A stretch of DNA of 64,000 bases from Pseudomonadota bacterium (GTDB lineage Bacteria; Pseudomonadota; Alphaproteobacteria; Caulobacterales; Caulobacteraceae): positions 4,694-68,693 of the forward strand of contig JAEYNH010000207.1 in the NCBI GenBank assembly GCA_023412655.1, in the 5' to 3' direction. Below the pieces are notes generated by a model that was not told where the DNA came from, did not search any database, and saw only the letters and a program-made list of their open reading frames with translations. The translations under genes and the position numbers were made by a program. Each line of letters opens with the position of its first letter. Position 1 is the first letter of the stretch. Positions 1 through 11,029 of this stretch are shown here, piece by piece.

Positions 1-717
1 CGGGCCGGTGCGGTCGAGGGGCTGGAAGTCGCCGGGCACCCCGCCCTCGGCATAGGCCCGGAACCGGGCGGCCCAGGCGTCGAGCTCGGACGCCTCGTAG
101 CCGGTGGGGATCTCGTCGCTGGCCGAGATCAGGCGCAGGTAGACGAAGTCGGCGGTGACGTCCGGGATGAAGGGGTAGTTCTCGTTCTCGGAATTGCAGA
201 TCGCCACGTTGCGGTCGCGGCACAGGCCTACGAACTTGGCGTCGGCGAAGGAGGCGTTGCGCACCTCGACGACGTGCTTCAGCGGCAGGCCCTCGAGCTC
301 CCGGGGCAGCAGGTCGAGCCAGGCGGCGAACTCGTCGTAGTCGAACTTCTTGGTCGGAGCGAACTGCCACAGGATCGGGCCCAGCCGGTCGCCGAGCTCG
401 GTGAGGCCCTGGCCCAGGAAGATGTCCATCGAGCCCTTGCCGTCGGACAGCACCTTGCGGTTGGTGCAGAAGCGGCTGGCCTTCACGGCGAACTTGAAGC
501 CCTCGGGTGTGGCGGCGCGCCACTTGGCCCAGCTGTCGGGCTTGAAGCTGGAATAGTAGGTGCCGTTGATCTCGATGGCCGTCAGCCGGCGCGAGGCATA
601 GGCCAGCTCGTCCGCGTGCTTGAGGCCCTTGGGATAGAAGACCCCGCGCCAGGGTTCGAAGGTCCAGCCTCCGATGCCGCAGCGGATCCGGCCCTCGGCC
701 GCGCCTTCCCTGGCCAT
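1..717 (-). CDS. DUF72 (YecE-like) protein, C-terminus cut by window edge
   Basis: Reading leftward from the ATG at 717, 239 codons are open to the window edge, so the C-terminus is missing. The N-terminal part carries the DUF72 hallmarks: an early C-G-x-x-G-W stretch, a Y-P motif followed by 'YA' and 'IEINGTYYS', then 'FKFAVKAS' and later 'EVRNASF'. DUF72 proteins adopt a TIM-barrel-like fold; their biochemical function is not established, so none is assigned. The gene lies about 95 bp upstream of, and on the same strand as, the following peptidase in coordinate order, with no evidence of a shared role. Family call is firm, function unknown. Confidence 0.85.
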   Translation of the reverse strand, partial: MAREGAAEGRIRCGIGGWTFEPWRGVFYPKGLKHADELAYASRRLTAIEINGTYYSSFKPDSWAKWRAATPEGFKFAVKASRFCTNRKVLSDGKGSMDIFLGQGLTELGDRLGPILWQFAPTKKFDYDEFAAWLDLLPRELEGLPLKHVVEVRNASFADAKFVGLCRDRNVAICNSENENYPFIPDVTADFVYLRLISASDEIPTGYEASELDAWAARFRAYAEGGVPGDFQPLDRTGP

Positions 718-811
718 GTGACGCCTCCCGTCGATCACCGTGAAAGCTGTTGTGATGAGGCCGGGCGACGCGGCAACGGCGCCGCCCGGGCCCCCTGGCC
801 TTACCCGCGCC

Positions 812-2473
<1,662 letters not shown>

Positions 2474-2523
2474 TCGGTCTGTGGTTGTGGTTGCGCGACC
2501 TAATCGCGGCTTTCGGCGAAAAG

Positions 2524-3288
2524 CTAGAGCGCGGATCGCCGCCGGTCGATGAAGGCGCCGATTCCGTCCAGCACCACCTGCAGGCCCTGTTCGAAGCGCG
2601 TTTCCGGGTCGATGGCGAGGTGTCGCTGGTCGCGCCGGGCCTGGGCCAGCCGCAGGGTCTGCGGGTAGCGGTCGGGGCTCAGGTGCGGCTGCAGGGCCGG
2701 TTCAACCAGCGCCAGCCAGGCTTCGTCCGAAAGGCTGTCCCGCTGCGACGCCGTGCGGACCCGACGCGCCTCGGCCAGGGCGCCGCCGACGAAGTTGCGC
2801 AGCACATCGACGATGAGCCCTTTCTCCAGCGTGCTGAGGCCGGCGTCGTCGAGGGCGGCCATGACGCTCTCGATGCGGGTGAGCAGGTTGGGGCCAAGGG
2901 GCGGGCGATGCAGCGCCATTTCCAGCAGCCAGGGATGCTTCTGCGCCAGGTTCCAGCGGGCGCGGGCCATGAACGCCAGCGCCTCGCGCCAGTTCAGGCC
3001 CGGCGGCGCCATCTCGCCCTCGCCGAGCACCCGGTCGTACATCAGGGCGAGCAGCTCGTTCTTGGAGCGGACATAGGTGTAGATGGCCATGGGCGAGACG
3101 CCGACCGCCTGGGCGACGCTGCGCATGGAGATCGCCCCAATGCCGTCGCGATCGGCGATATCAATGGCCGCCTGGACCACGTCGTCGGTGGAGAACCTTG
3201 GCTTCGGACCGCGCTTGCCCGGTCCGTGAAGTCCCCACAGCAGCTCGATGCTGCGCCGGGGATCGTCGCCGATGTCGTCCTTCGCCAT
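2524..3288 (-). CDS. TetR/AcrR-family transcriptional repressor of the efflux operon
   Basis: A 254-residue regulator. Residues about 28-75 form the TetR helix-turn-helix ('FSTDDVVQAAIDIADRDG', 'MRSVAQAVGVSPMAIYTYV'); the remainder is a helical ligand-binding domain of the tetracycline-repressor C-terminal type. It is transcribed divergently from the outer membrane lipoprotein-adaptor-RND pump operon with about 200 bp between starts, the usual arrangement of a local repressor. The same logic is known for TipR and acrAB-nodT in Caulobacter, but here nodT comes first in the operon, so strict orthology is not claimed. An AT-rich inverted repeat lies just upstream of its ATG. Confidence 0.88.
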   Translation of the reverse strand: MAKDDIGDDPRRSIELLWGLHGPGKRGPKPRFSTDDVVQAAIDIADRDGIGAISMRSVAQAVGVSPMAIYTYVRSKNELLALMYDRVLGEGEMAPPGLNWREALAFMARARWNLAQKHPWLLEMALHRPPLGPNLLTRIESVMAALDDAGLSTLEKGLIVDVLRNFVGGALAEARRVRTASQRDSLSDEAWLALVEPALQPHLSPDRYPQTLRLAQARRDQRHLAIDPETRFEQGLQVVLDGIGAFIDRRRSAL

Positions 3289-3308
3289 GCCGCTCCCGTG
3301 CCCTGCAA

Positions 3309-3320
3309 GTAATACTTTAC
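3309..3320. promoter_or_regulatory. Candidate TetR operator, GTAA-N4-TTAC
   Basis: In the gap between the tetR-type gene and the efflux operon, a short AT-rich island holds the inverted repeat GTAA-TACT-TTAC, followed by CATCATAC. It sits about 20 bp upstream of the regulator's ATG and about 165 bp upstream of the lipoprotein ATG. Position and symmetry fit an autoregulatory operator. Arms are only 4 bp, so this is a suggestion. Confidence 0.35.
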
Positions 3321-3484
3321 ATCATACGGAGTTTGGGGCAAACGGCGGCCCGCACGGAGCCCGGCAGAGGCGTCGGCGGGAGAGAACGTTGGGACGGTCA
3401 CTGGTGCGACGGTCGTTGCGCCGGCCATTCAAAGCTTGTTCAACCAACGCCGGTCTTATCTCCCCCAGGGCCCAAGAGAAACGC

Positions 3485-4915
3485 ATGCGAAACGCCGCCT
3501 CCGTCGCCGTCCTGGCCGCGCTGTCGTTGAGCGCCTGCGCCACGCCGCGCCCGGCGGACGTCGCCCTGCCCGGCGCCTTCGAGGCCTCGCCCGACCCCGC
3601 CCCGCCCGGCGCAATCGCCCTGGACCAGTGGTGGACCGCCTATGACGATCCCCAGCTGACCGGGCTCATCGAGCAGGCCCTGCTCCGCAACCCCGATATC
3701 CGCACCGCCGCCGCGCGGCTGCAGGAAGTCCGCGCCCAGCGCACCAGCGCCATCCTGCAGTACCTGCCCCAGGGCGACGCCAGCGGCGCAGCCAGCCGCA
3801 CCCGGACCGACCAGCTGTCGGGCACGGAGGTCAACATCCCGGGCCTCTCCACCAGCGGCACGTCCGAGCGGTATTCCGCCGATTTCAACGTCAGCTGGGA
3901 GATCGACCTGTTCGGCCGCTCGCTCGCCGCCACCCGGGCGGCCAGCGCCGAGGTCGCCGCCGCGCGCTTCGCCTTCGAAGGCACCCGGGCCGCTATCGCC
4001 GCGCAGACGGCGGACGCCTACTTCCAGGCGCGGGGGCTGGCCATCCAGCTTGCCGACGCCCAGGAGACGGTGCGGATCCAGCGGGACCTCTACCGGATCG
4101 CCTCGCGCCGGGGCGAACTCGGGCTGGCCGCCACCTCGGAAGGCGATCGCATAGCTGGCGAACTGGCTCAGGCCGAAGCCCAGGTCCAGGGCCTGGAGGC
4201 CGAGCTGCAGGTGCAGAAGCGGGCCATCCTTATCCTGGCCGGGCGGATCGTGGAGCCCACCGCCAGCATCGACACGCCGCCGCAGGTGGGGATCGCCCCG
4301 CCCGTGCCCCAGTCCCTGCCGAGCGAACTTTTGCAGCGCCGCCCGGACGTGCGCGAGGCCCAGCAACGGGTGCGCTCGGCCGCTGGCCAGCAGCGGCTGG
4401 CGCAACTCGCCTTTTTCCCGACCTTCAACTTCACGCCGGGCCTCGGCTGGTCGAGGCAGGAGCAGCCGGGATTCTTGTCGGAAACCCAGAGCTGGACCCT
4501 GGGCGGTTCGGTGCTGCAGCCGGTGCTGTCGATCCCCCGGCTGTTGCAGGACCTGAAGGTGCAGAACGCCCGCACCGAACAGGCGGTCACCGCCTACGAG
4601 CGGGCGGTGCAGACCGCCTTCCAGGAAGCCGAGGGGGCCCTGGTGCGGCTCGACGCCGACCGCCAGCGGGTGGACACCCTCACCGAGGGCGAGGTTCGGG
4701 CCCGGCGCGCCTTCGAGGCGGCCCGCACCGGCTACCAGCGCGGCCTCACCGACCTCAACACCCTGCTGAACGCCGAGGCGGGATGGCGCGCCACGCGCAC
4801 CCAGCTGACCTCGGCCCAGGTGCAGGCCCTGCGCCGCAGCGTGCAGGCCTATCAAGCCATTGGCGGCGGCTGGCCCGCCGAAACCTACCCCCAAGCCCCG
4901 CTGGCGGCGCGATGA
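3485..4915 (+). CDS. NodT-family outer membrane efflux lipoprotein
   Basis: A 476-residue outer membrane factor. I choose the ATG at 3485 because it gives a lipoprotein signal with lipobox L-S-A-C at residues about 15-18; an upstream in-frame start would bury it. The body shows two outer-membrane-efflux repeats, with 'WWTAYDDPQL', 'SWEIDLFGR' and the second-half counterpart 'LQRRPDVREAQQ', typical of RND exit ducts (OprM/NodT). It forms the trimeric channel that receives substrate from the pump encoded two genes downstream. Its stop overlaps the adaptor start in ATGA (4912-4915), so translation is probably coupled. First gene of a three-gene operon facing the TetR regulator. Confidence 0.92.
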   Translation: MRNAASVAVLAALSLSACATPRPADVALPGAFEASPDPAPPGAIALDQWWTAYDDPQLTGLIEQALLRNPDIRTAAARLQEVRAQRTSAILQYLPQGDASGAASRTRTDQLSGTEVNIPGLSTSGTSERYSADFNVSWEIDLFGRSLAATRAASAEVAAARFAFEGTRAAIAAQTADAYFQARGLAIQLADAQETVRIQRDLYRIASRRGELGLAATSEGDRIAGELAQAEAQVQGLEAELQVQKRAILILAGRIVEPTASIDTPPQVGIAPPVPQSLPSELLQRRPDVREAQQRVRSAAGQQRLAQLAFFPTFNFTPGLGWSRQEQPGFLSETQSWTLGGSVLQPVLSIPRLLQDLKVQNARTEQAVTAYERAVQTAFQEAEGALVRLDADRQRVDTLTEGEVRARRAFEAARTGYQRGLTDLNTLLNAEAGWRATRTQLTSAQVQALRRSVQAYQAIGGGWPAETYPQAPLAAR

Positions 4916-5982
4916 GAGACGGGATGCGACTGAAGTTCACCATTCTTCCGCTGATCGCAGCTCTGGCCCTGAGTGCTTGCCAGAAGCCGGAGCCGGCGCC
5001 CGCGGCGGCCGAGGAGGGCCGGAGCGTCCGGGTGCTGCGGCTGGAGCCGAGGCCCATGGCCGGGGCGATCACCGGCTCGGGCGACCTCGTGCCCCGGGAA
5101 GAGGCGGCGGTGGCGCCGGAAGTGACCGGCTATCGCGTGCTGCGCGTCCTGGCGGACGTGGGCGACTATGTGCGCGCCGGCCAGACGCTGGTGCAGCTCG
5201 ACCCGGCCCTTCTGCAGGCCCAGGTGGCCCAGGCGGAGGCCCAGGCGGCCCAGGCCCAGGACCAGGCGCGCCGGGTGGAAGGTCTCGACGGCGAAGGCGT
5301 GGTGGCCCAGGAGCAGATCGCTCAGCGGCGGTTCCAGGCCCAGGCGGCCCAGGCCAATCTGCGCGACCTGCAGACCCGGCTGCGCAAGATGGCGGTGGTC
5401 GCTCCGGTGTCGGGCCTGGTCCTCGAGAAGACGGTGCGGCCGGGCGACCTGGCCGCCGGCTCGGGCACGCCCTGGTTCCGCATCGCCCGCGACGGGCAGA
5501 TCGAACTGGCGGCCGACCTCAGCGAGGACGCCCTGGCCCGCATCCGGCCGGGCCAGGTGGCGGTGGTGACCCTGCCCAGCGGCGCCCAGGTGCAGGGCCG
5601 TGTGCGGATCGTCAGCCCGCAGATCGATCCTCAGAGCAAGCTGGGCGAGGTGCGCGTCACCCTGCCGGTGCGCAGCGACATCCGCGCGGGCGGCTTCGCC
5701 CAGGCGACGTTCGAGGGCGTCTCGGCCCCGGTGCTGGCGGTGCCGGAATCGGCGGTGCGCTACGACGCCAACGGCGCCAGCGTCATGGTGGTTGGCAAGG
5801 ACAACCGGGTCCAGCGCGTGGCGGTGCAGACCGGCCAGCGCGCCAATGGGATGGTCGAGATCGTCCGTGGTCCGCCCGCCGGCTCGCTGGTGGTGCAGAA
5901 CGCGGCCGCCTTCCTGCTGGACGGCGATCCGGTGCGCCCGGTGCTGGGTGACGCCGCCGCCACCCCCGGAGCCAAGCGATGA
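4912..5982 (+). CDS. RND efflux periplasmic adaptor (HlyD/AcrA type)
   Basis: A 356-residue membrane-fusion protein. The start overlapping the previous stop yields a lipoprotein signal peptide with lipobox L-S-A-C around residues 20-23. Next come a lipoyl half-motif ('VGDYVRAGQTLVQLD'), a short Ala/Gln-rich coiled-coil hairpin, the second lipoyl half ('VVAPVSGLVLEKTVRPGDLA'), a beta-barrel and the membrane-proximal domain. It links the inner-membrane pump to the outer-membrane duct. The coiled coil is short for the family. Both ends use 4-base ATGA overlaps with neighbours, indicating one translationally coupled unit of lipoprotein, adaptor and pump. Confidence 0.93.
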   Translation: MRDGMRLKFTILPLIAALALSACQKPEPAPAAAEEGRSVRVLRLEPRPMAGAITGSGDLVPREEAAVAPEVTGYRVLRVLADVGDYVRAGQTLVQLDPALLQAQVAQAEAQAAQAQDQARRVEGLDGEGVVAQEQIAQRRFQAQAAQANLRDLQTRLRKMAVVAPVSGLVLEKTVRPGDLAAGSGTPWFRIARDGQIELAADLSEDALARIRPGQVAVVTLPSGAQVQGRVRIVSPQIDPQSKLGEVRVTLPVRSDIRAGGFAQATFEGVSAPVLAVPESAVRYDANGASVMVVGKDNRVQRVAVQTGQRANGMVEIVRGPPAGSLVVQNAAAFLLDGDPVRPVLGDAAATPGAKR

Positions 5983-8900
5983 GCGAGCAAGGCGCGGGGC
6001 ACGGCGGCTTCGCCATCTCGGCCTGGGCGATCCGCAACCCCGTCCCGGTCACCCTGCTGTTCATCGGCCTGGTGATCGCCGGGCTGCTTTCGTACAGCCG
6101 GCTGCCGGTCAAGCAGTTCCCCAACATCCAGTTTCCGGTGGTGGCCGTCACCATCACCCAGTCGGGCGCCGCGCCCGGCGAGATGGAGACCCAGATCACC
6201 CGGCCGGTGGAGGACGCCATCGCCGGGATCACCGGCGTCGACAATGTCCAGTCGGTGGTGACCCAGGGGGTCTCGACGACCTCGATCCAGTTCAACATGG
6301 GCGAGGACCTGCAGAAGAAGACCGACGAGGTCCGGGCCAAGATCGACCAGACCCGTCAGGTGCTGCCCCGGGACATCGACGAGCCGCAGATCACCCAGGT
6401 CGAGATCGACAGCGCCTTCCCGATCATCACCTACGCCGTGGCGGCTCCGGCCATGTCGGACGAGCAGCTGTCGTGGTTCGTGGACGACACGATCGCTCGG
6501 GAGCTGCAGACCGCCAAGGGCGTGGCCCAGGTCACCCGGGTGGGCGGCGTGGCCCGTGAGATCAACGTGGTCATCGATCCGGTGCGGCTGGCGGCCCGCG
6601 GCCTGACGGCGGCGCAGGTGAACAACGCCCTCAGCAGCTTCCAGCTCGACGCCCCGGGGGGCCGGCTGGAGGTGGGCGGCCGCGAACAGACCGTCCGCGT
6701 GCTGGGCTCGGTGCAGACCGTCGAGCAGCTGCGCCGGATGACCATCCCCACGGGGACCGGCGGCTATGTGCGCCTGTCCGACGTGGCCGACATCGGGGAC
6801 GGCGCCTCCGAGGCCCGGGGCTTCGCGCGCCTGAACGGCCAGCCGGTGGTGGGCTTCCAGGTGGCCAAGACCAAGGACGCCTCCGACGTCGACACCGAGG
6901 ATGCGGTGAACGAGAAGCTGGCGGAGCTGGCGAAGGCCTATCCGGGCGTCACCTTCACCAAGATCTACGCCTCGGTGGACGAGACCCGGGCCAACTTCCG
7001 CGCCACCCAGCACGTGCTGGTGGAAGGGATGCTGCTGGCCGGCCTGGTGGTGCTGCTGTTCCTGAGGGAATGGCGGGCGACCCTGATCAGCGTCGTGGCC
7101 ATGCCGATCTCGCTGATCCCCACCTTCTTCGTCATGGAGCTGGCCGGCTTCTCCCTGAACCTGGTCACCCTGCTGGCCCTGACCCTGGTGATCGGCATCC
7201 TCGTCGACGACGCCATCGTCGAGATCGAGAACATCGAGAAGCGGGTGGCCCAGGGCGTGCGGCCCTATCAGGCCGCCCTGCAGGGGGCGGACGCCATCGG
7301 CCTGGCGGTGGTGGCGACCACCTTCGCCATCGTGGTGGTGTTCACCCCGGTGAGCTTCATGCCCGGCATCCCCGGGCAGTTCTTCAAGGAGTTCGGCCTG
7401 ACCGTCTCGGTGGCGGTGCTGTTCTCGCTGCTGGTGGCCCGGATGGTCACCCCGCTGATGGCCGCCTACTTCCTGAAGCCGGCCGCCAAGCCCCATGCCC
7501 GCAAGCCGTTCAAAGGCCTCTATCGCAACGCCCTGGAATGGGCCCTGGCGCACCGGATCATCGCCGCCGTCGCCGGGCTCCTGATGTTCTTCGGCTCGCT
7601 GATGCTGGTGCCGCTGCTGCCCACCGGCTTCCAGCCTGCGGGCGACCCCGACTACATCTACGTCAATGTCCAGGGCCCGCCCGGCGCGACCCTGCACGAC
7701 ATGGAGACTGCCACCCAGGCCGTCACCCGGGTGATGAAGGCCCAGCCCGAGGTTACCGACGTCTTCACCCAGGTGGGCTCCACCGTGGCGAACTTCGGCC
7801 CGGGCGGCGGCCCCGGCGGCAGCGACGTCAGGTCGGGCACCATCACGGTGCTGCTGAAGTCCGACCGCAAGGTCACGGGCGCCGAGCTGAAGGACCGGGT
7901 GCGCCAGCAGATCGCGGCCATTCCCGATGTGCGGCTGAACTTCCTGGATTCGCAGGGCTCGGCCGGCTTCCAGCAGGTGCTCACCGGCCGGGATCCCGCC
8001 GCCCTGGACGCCGCCGCCCTCGAACTCGAGCGGCAGATGCGCAACGTGAAGGAAGTGGTGGATCCGCGGCCGGCCAATCCGCCGGTCGGGCCCGAGGTGG
8101 TGATCCGTCCGCGGCCGGATGAGGCGGCGCGCCTCGGCGTCTCGGTGGCGACCATCGCCCAGGCGGCGCGGGTGGCCACGGTGGGGGACATCGACGCCAA
8201 TGTGGCCAAGCTGAACGAGGGCGAACGCCGTATCCCGATCCGCATCCGCCTGCCCGACAACGCCCGGGCCGACATCGAGCAGATCCGCCAGCTGCGCCTG
8301 CCCACGGCCACCGGCGGCGTCACCACCCTCGGGGCGGTGGCCGACGTGGAGTTCCAGGCCGGTCCGGCCCGGATCGACCGCCTGAACCGAGAGCGCCAGA
8401 TCACCGTACAGGCCGAGATGGCGGACGGCGTCGAACTGGGCGAGGCGACCAATGCGGTCCACGCCCTGCCGATCATGAAGAACCTGCCGGCCGGGGTTCG
8501 CCCGGGCGCGGTGGGCGACGCCGAGGCCATGCAGGAGATGTTCGGCGGGTTCGTGGTGGCTTTCGCCACCGCCATCTTCCTGATGTTCGCCGTGCTGGTG
8601 CTGCTGTTCCGTAGCTTCTTCAAGCCGATCGTCATCCTGGCGGCCCTGCCGCTGGCGGTGGGCGGGGCGTTCATCGGCCTCCTGCTGTTCAACCTCTCGC
8701 TCTCGATCCCCTCGCTGATCGGCTTCCTGATGCTGATGGGGCTGGCGGCGAAGAACTCCATCCTGCTGGTGGAATACGCCATCGAGCGCGAGCGCGAGGG
8801 CATGAGCCAGCACGATGCGCTGATCGACGCCTGCGCCGAGCGCGCCCGGCCGATCATCATGACCACCGTGGCCATGGCCGCCGGCATGCTGCCCACGGCC

Positions 8901-9110
8901 ATGGCGCTGGAGAAGGGCGCCGAGTTCCGCCAGCCGATGGCCATCGCCGTAATCGGGGGCCTGATCACCTCGACGATCCTGTCGCTGGTGCTGGTGCCGG
9001 TGGTCTACCGCTTCGTGGACGATTTCGAGAACTGGATCCGGCCCCGGGCGGCGAAGCTGATCACCCCGCGGGATGAGCCGCGTCCGGTGGCGCCCGAGGA
9101 CCGGCTTTAG
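5979..9110 (+). CDS. RND multidrug efflux pump, inner-membrane permease
   Basis: A 1043-residue AcrB-type proton/drug antiporter of normal length. Proton-relay residues are intact: the Asp pair D410-D411 in 'ILVDDAIVE' (TM4) and K925 in 'GLAAKNSILLVEYAIE' (TM10). The 'VKQFPNIQFPVV' and 'GAAPGEMETQITRPVEDAI' blocks mark the first porter domain. The pump is driven by the proton gradient and expels compounds through the adaptor and outer membrane duct encoded just upstream. Substrate range is not predictable. The start overlaps the adaptor stop (ATGA). The divergent TetR protein is the likely regulator. Confidence 0.95.
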   Translation: MSEQGAGHGGFAISAWAIRNPVPVTLLFIGLVIAGLLSYSRLPVKQFPNIQFPVVAVTITQSGAAPGEMETQITRPVEDAIAGITGVDNVQSVVTQGVSTTSIQFNMGEDLQKKTDEVRAKIDQTRQVLPRDIDEPQITQVEIDSAFPIITYAVAAPAMSDEQLSWFVDDTIARELQTAKGVAQVTRVGGVAREINVVIDPVRLAARGLTAAQVNNALSSFQLDAPGGRLEVGGREQTVRVLGSVQTVEQLRRMTIPTGTGGYVRLSDVADIGDGASEARGFARLNGQPVVGFQVAKTKDASDVDTEDAVNEKLAELAKAYPGVTFTKIYASVDETRANFRATQHVLVEGMLLAGLVVLLFLREWRATLISVVAMPISLIPTFFVMELAGFSLNLVTLLALTLVIGILVDDAIVEIENIEKRVAQGVRPYQAALQGADAIGLAVVATTFAIVVVFTPVSFMPGIPGQFFKEFGLTVSVAVLFSLLVARMVTPLMAAYFLKPAAKPHARKPFKGLYRNALEWALAHRIIAAVAGLLMFFGSLMLVPLLPTGFQPAGDPDYIYVNVQGPPGATLHDMETATQAVTRVMKAQPEVTDVFTQVGSTVANFGPGGGPGGSDVRSGTITVLLKSDRKVTGAELKDRVRQQIAAIPDVRLNFLDSQGSAGFQQVLTGRDPAALDAAALELERQMRNVKEVVDPRPANPPVGPEVVIRPRPDEAARLGVSVATIAQAARVATVGDIDANVAKLNEGERRIPIRIRLPDNARADIEQIRQLRLPTATGGVTTLGAVADVEFQAGPARIDRLNRERQITVQAEMADGVELGEATNAVHALPIMKNLPAGVRPGAVGDAEAMQEMFGGFVVAFATAIFLMFAVLVLLFRSFFKPIVILAALPLAVGGAFIGLLLFNLSLSIPSLIGFLMLMGLAAKNSILLVEYAIEREREGMSQHDALIDACAERARPIIMTTVAMAAGMLPTAMALEKGAEFRQPMAIAVIGGLITSTILSLVLVPVVYRFVDDFENWIRPRAAKLITPRDEPRPVAPEDRL

Positions 9111-9134
9111 CCTTGACTGTGCAGGGTGGGTCAG

Positions 9135-9150
9135 GCCCGCCTGTGCGGGC
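9135..9150 (+). terminator. Possible hairpin terminator of the efflux operon
   Basis: GCCCGC-CTGT-GCGGGC is a perfect 6-bp stem with a tetraloop, 25 bp after the pump stop codon. No T-run follows, so it may only stabilise the 3' end or act as a weak terminator. Confidence 0.35.
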
Positions 9151-9173
9151 GGCAGGATCATAGGGGCAGCGGA

Positions 9174-10052
9174 ATGGCCGGGTTCTCCATCGATACGGCG
9201 CTGAAGTCGGGCTTCGGGCTGGCCCGGCGCCAGCCCCTGGCGGTGCTCGTCTGGGGCGTCGTGTATGCCCTCGTCGGCCTCCTGACCGAGGCGATCGCCG
9301 CCGGCCCCGCCCTGCCGGAATACCTCCGACTGCTGCAGGACGATCCGGATGGCGCCGCCCTGTTCCTGGAGAAGGCCGCCGAGGCCAACGGGCTCATCGC
9401 GCTGGGGCCCATGCTGCTGGTCAGCGCGATGGCCGCGGCCCTGGTCCATGGTGCGGTGGCCCGGGCGCTCCTCCATCCGGAAGAGCGCGGCTTCTTCTTC
9501 ATGCGGCTCTCGCGGCGCGAACTGTGGCTTGGGCTCACCGTGCTTGTCCTGGCTATGGCCATGGTGGCGATCGCCTTCGCGGCGGGCATGGTGGTGATCC
9601 TCATCTCCATGGCCGGCGCCCTGTGGGGCGTCCTGGCCGGGGTCATCCTGGCCATCGGAGTGCTCTACCTCGCCGTCCGGTTCTCCACCGCCTGGGTCCA
9701 GGCCTTCGATGAACGGCGGCTGGTGCTGCGGGACGCCTGGCGGCTGACCAAGGGCCAGGGCTGGCGCCTCGTCCTGCTGGTGCTGGCGCTGCTCTTCCTG
9801 ATCCTCATCCTCTCCGCGGTGGTGCTGATCCCCGCGGGGGTGATGGCGATGGTGCTGTTCGGCGTGGCGGGCGTCGCCGGCGGCTCCGCCTCGACACTGG
9901 TCGGCGTGGTCACCCTGTTGGTCTTGCTGGTGCTCGCCAGTGGCTTCTACGGCCTGATCCTGACCCTCTCGATCGCCGCCATGGTCGAGGTCTATCGGGC
10001 CCTGAGCGCCACGCGCCTGCCCGGCGGCGAGGCGGCCGAGGTGCTCGCCTAG
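9174..10052 (+). CDS. Multi-pass inner membrane protein of unknown function
   Basis: A 292-residue protein with about six hydrophobic segments and little else; I do not recognise a catalytic motif. I place the start at ATG 9174, where the protein begins with an amphipathic stretch resembling families of 'glycerophosphoryl diester phosphodiesterase membrane domain'-like proteins; an upstream start would add an unlikely Arg/Gly-rich tail over the hairpin. A central 'AWRLTKGQGWRL' type motif between membrane segments is common in such proteins. The stop shares the 4-bp CTAG with the opposing dehydratase gene. Function unknown. Confidence 0.7.
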   Translation: MAGFSIDTALKSGFGLARRQPLAVLVWGVVYALVGLLTEAIAAGPALPEYLRLLQDDPDGAALFLEKAAEANGLIALGPMLLVSAMAAALVHGAVARALLHPEERGFFFMRLSRRELWLGLTVLVLAMAMVAIAFAAGMVVILISMAGALWGVLAGVILAIGVLYLAVRFSTAWVQAFDERRLVLRDAWRLTKGQGWRLVLLVLALLFLILILSAVVLIPAGVMAMVLFGVAGVAGGSASTLVGVVTLLVLLVLASGFYGLILTLSIAAMVEVYRALSATRLPGGEAAEVLA

Positions 10053-11029
10053 AGCTCGCCGCGCAGGACCTGGGCGAACTGTTCGGGATCCACATTGCCG
10101 CCCGACAGCAGCAGGGCCACGGTCTCGCCGGGCCTTGCCGGCAGCTTGGACGCCAGCAGGGCCGCAAGGCTCACCGCCCCGCCCGGCTCCACCACCAGCT
10201 TGAGCGTCGAGAAGGCGTAGCGCATGGCCTCCGTCACCTCGGCGTCGGTGACGGTGATCACCGACGACAGGGTGCGCCGCATGATCGGGAAGGTGATCTC
10301 GCCCACGAACGGGCTCTCCAGGGCGTCGCACAGCGACCGGCCGGTCGCCTTCTGAACCACGATCTCGCCGCGCTCGAGGGACTTGGCGGCGTCGTCGAAG
10401 CCGGCCGGCTCGACGCCCACGATCCGGGTGTCCGGCGACAGGTGCTTCACCGCGGTTCCCAGGCCGGCGATCAGCCCGCCGCCGCTGATCCCCGTCGCCA
10501 CCAGGTCCAGCCGGGCGCCCAGGGCGCTCGCCTGCCGGACCAGCTCCAGCCCGGCCGTCCCCTGGCCGGCGACGATATGCGGGTCGTCGAAGGCCGGGAC
10601 CACCACGGCACCGCGCTCCTGGGAGATTCTGGTGGCGATGGCCTCGCGGCTCTCGGTCAGCCGGTCGTAGAACAGCACCTCGGCGCCGTAGCCCCGGGTG
10701 GCCGCCACCTTCACGGCGGGAGCGTCCCTGGGCATGACGATCACCGCCGGGACGCCCAGCAGCTTCGCCGCCAGCGCCACGCCCTGGGCATGGTTGCCGG
10801 ACGAGAAGGCCACCACACCCCGGCGCCGCTCATCCTCCGTGAGCTGGACCAGGCGGTTGTAGGCGCCGCGGAACTTGAAGGCGCCCACCCGCTGCAGGGT
10901 CTCGGGCTTGATCAGCACCCGCAGGCCGGTGCGCTCGTTCAGCGCCGGGCTCTCGACCAGCGGGGTCTCGATGGCGACGCCCTTAAGTCGCTCCGCGGCG
11001 GCCTCGATGTCCCGGAAGCTGACGCTCAC
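10049..11029 (-). CDS. PLP-dependent threonine/serine dehydratase
   Basis: A 326-residue fold-type II PLP enzyme. The Schiff-base lysine lies in '[10 protein letters not shown]', the phosphate-binding stretch is '[10 protein letters not shown]', and the Gly-rich loop is '[10 protein letters not shown]'. There is no C-terminal ACT domain, so it is the short, catabolic type (TdcB / serine racemase-like) rather than feedback-inhibited biosynthetic IlvA. Likely reaction: L-threonine or L-serine to a 2-oxoacid plus ammonia; related enzymes use 3-hydroxyaspartate. The GTG start at 11029 overlaps the upstream VOC gene stop in GTGA, implying coupled translation. Substrate choice is uncertain. Confidence 0.85.
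   Translation of the reverse strand: MSVSFRDIEAAAERLKGVAIETPLVESPALNERTGLRVLIKPETLQRVGAFKFRGAYNRLVQLTEDERRRGVVAFSSGNHAQGVALAAKLLGVPAVIVMPRDAPAVKVAATRGYGAEVLFYDRLTESREAIATRISQERGAVVVPAFDDPHIVAGQGTAGLELVRQASALGARLDLVATGISGGGLIAGLGTAVKHLSPDTRIVGVEPAGFDDAAKSLERGEIVVQKATGRSLCDALESPFVGEITFPIMRRTLSSVITVTDAEVTEAMRYAFSTLKLVVEPGGAVSLAALLASKLPARPGETVALLLSGGNVDPEQFAQVLRGEL

Noticed and set aside
5760..10331. A very long open frame on the minus strand across the RND pump
   Set aside because: It is antisense to a clear efflux pump, and its translation is His/Gly/Asp-rich with no domain; long antisense frames are expected at this G+C.
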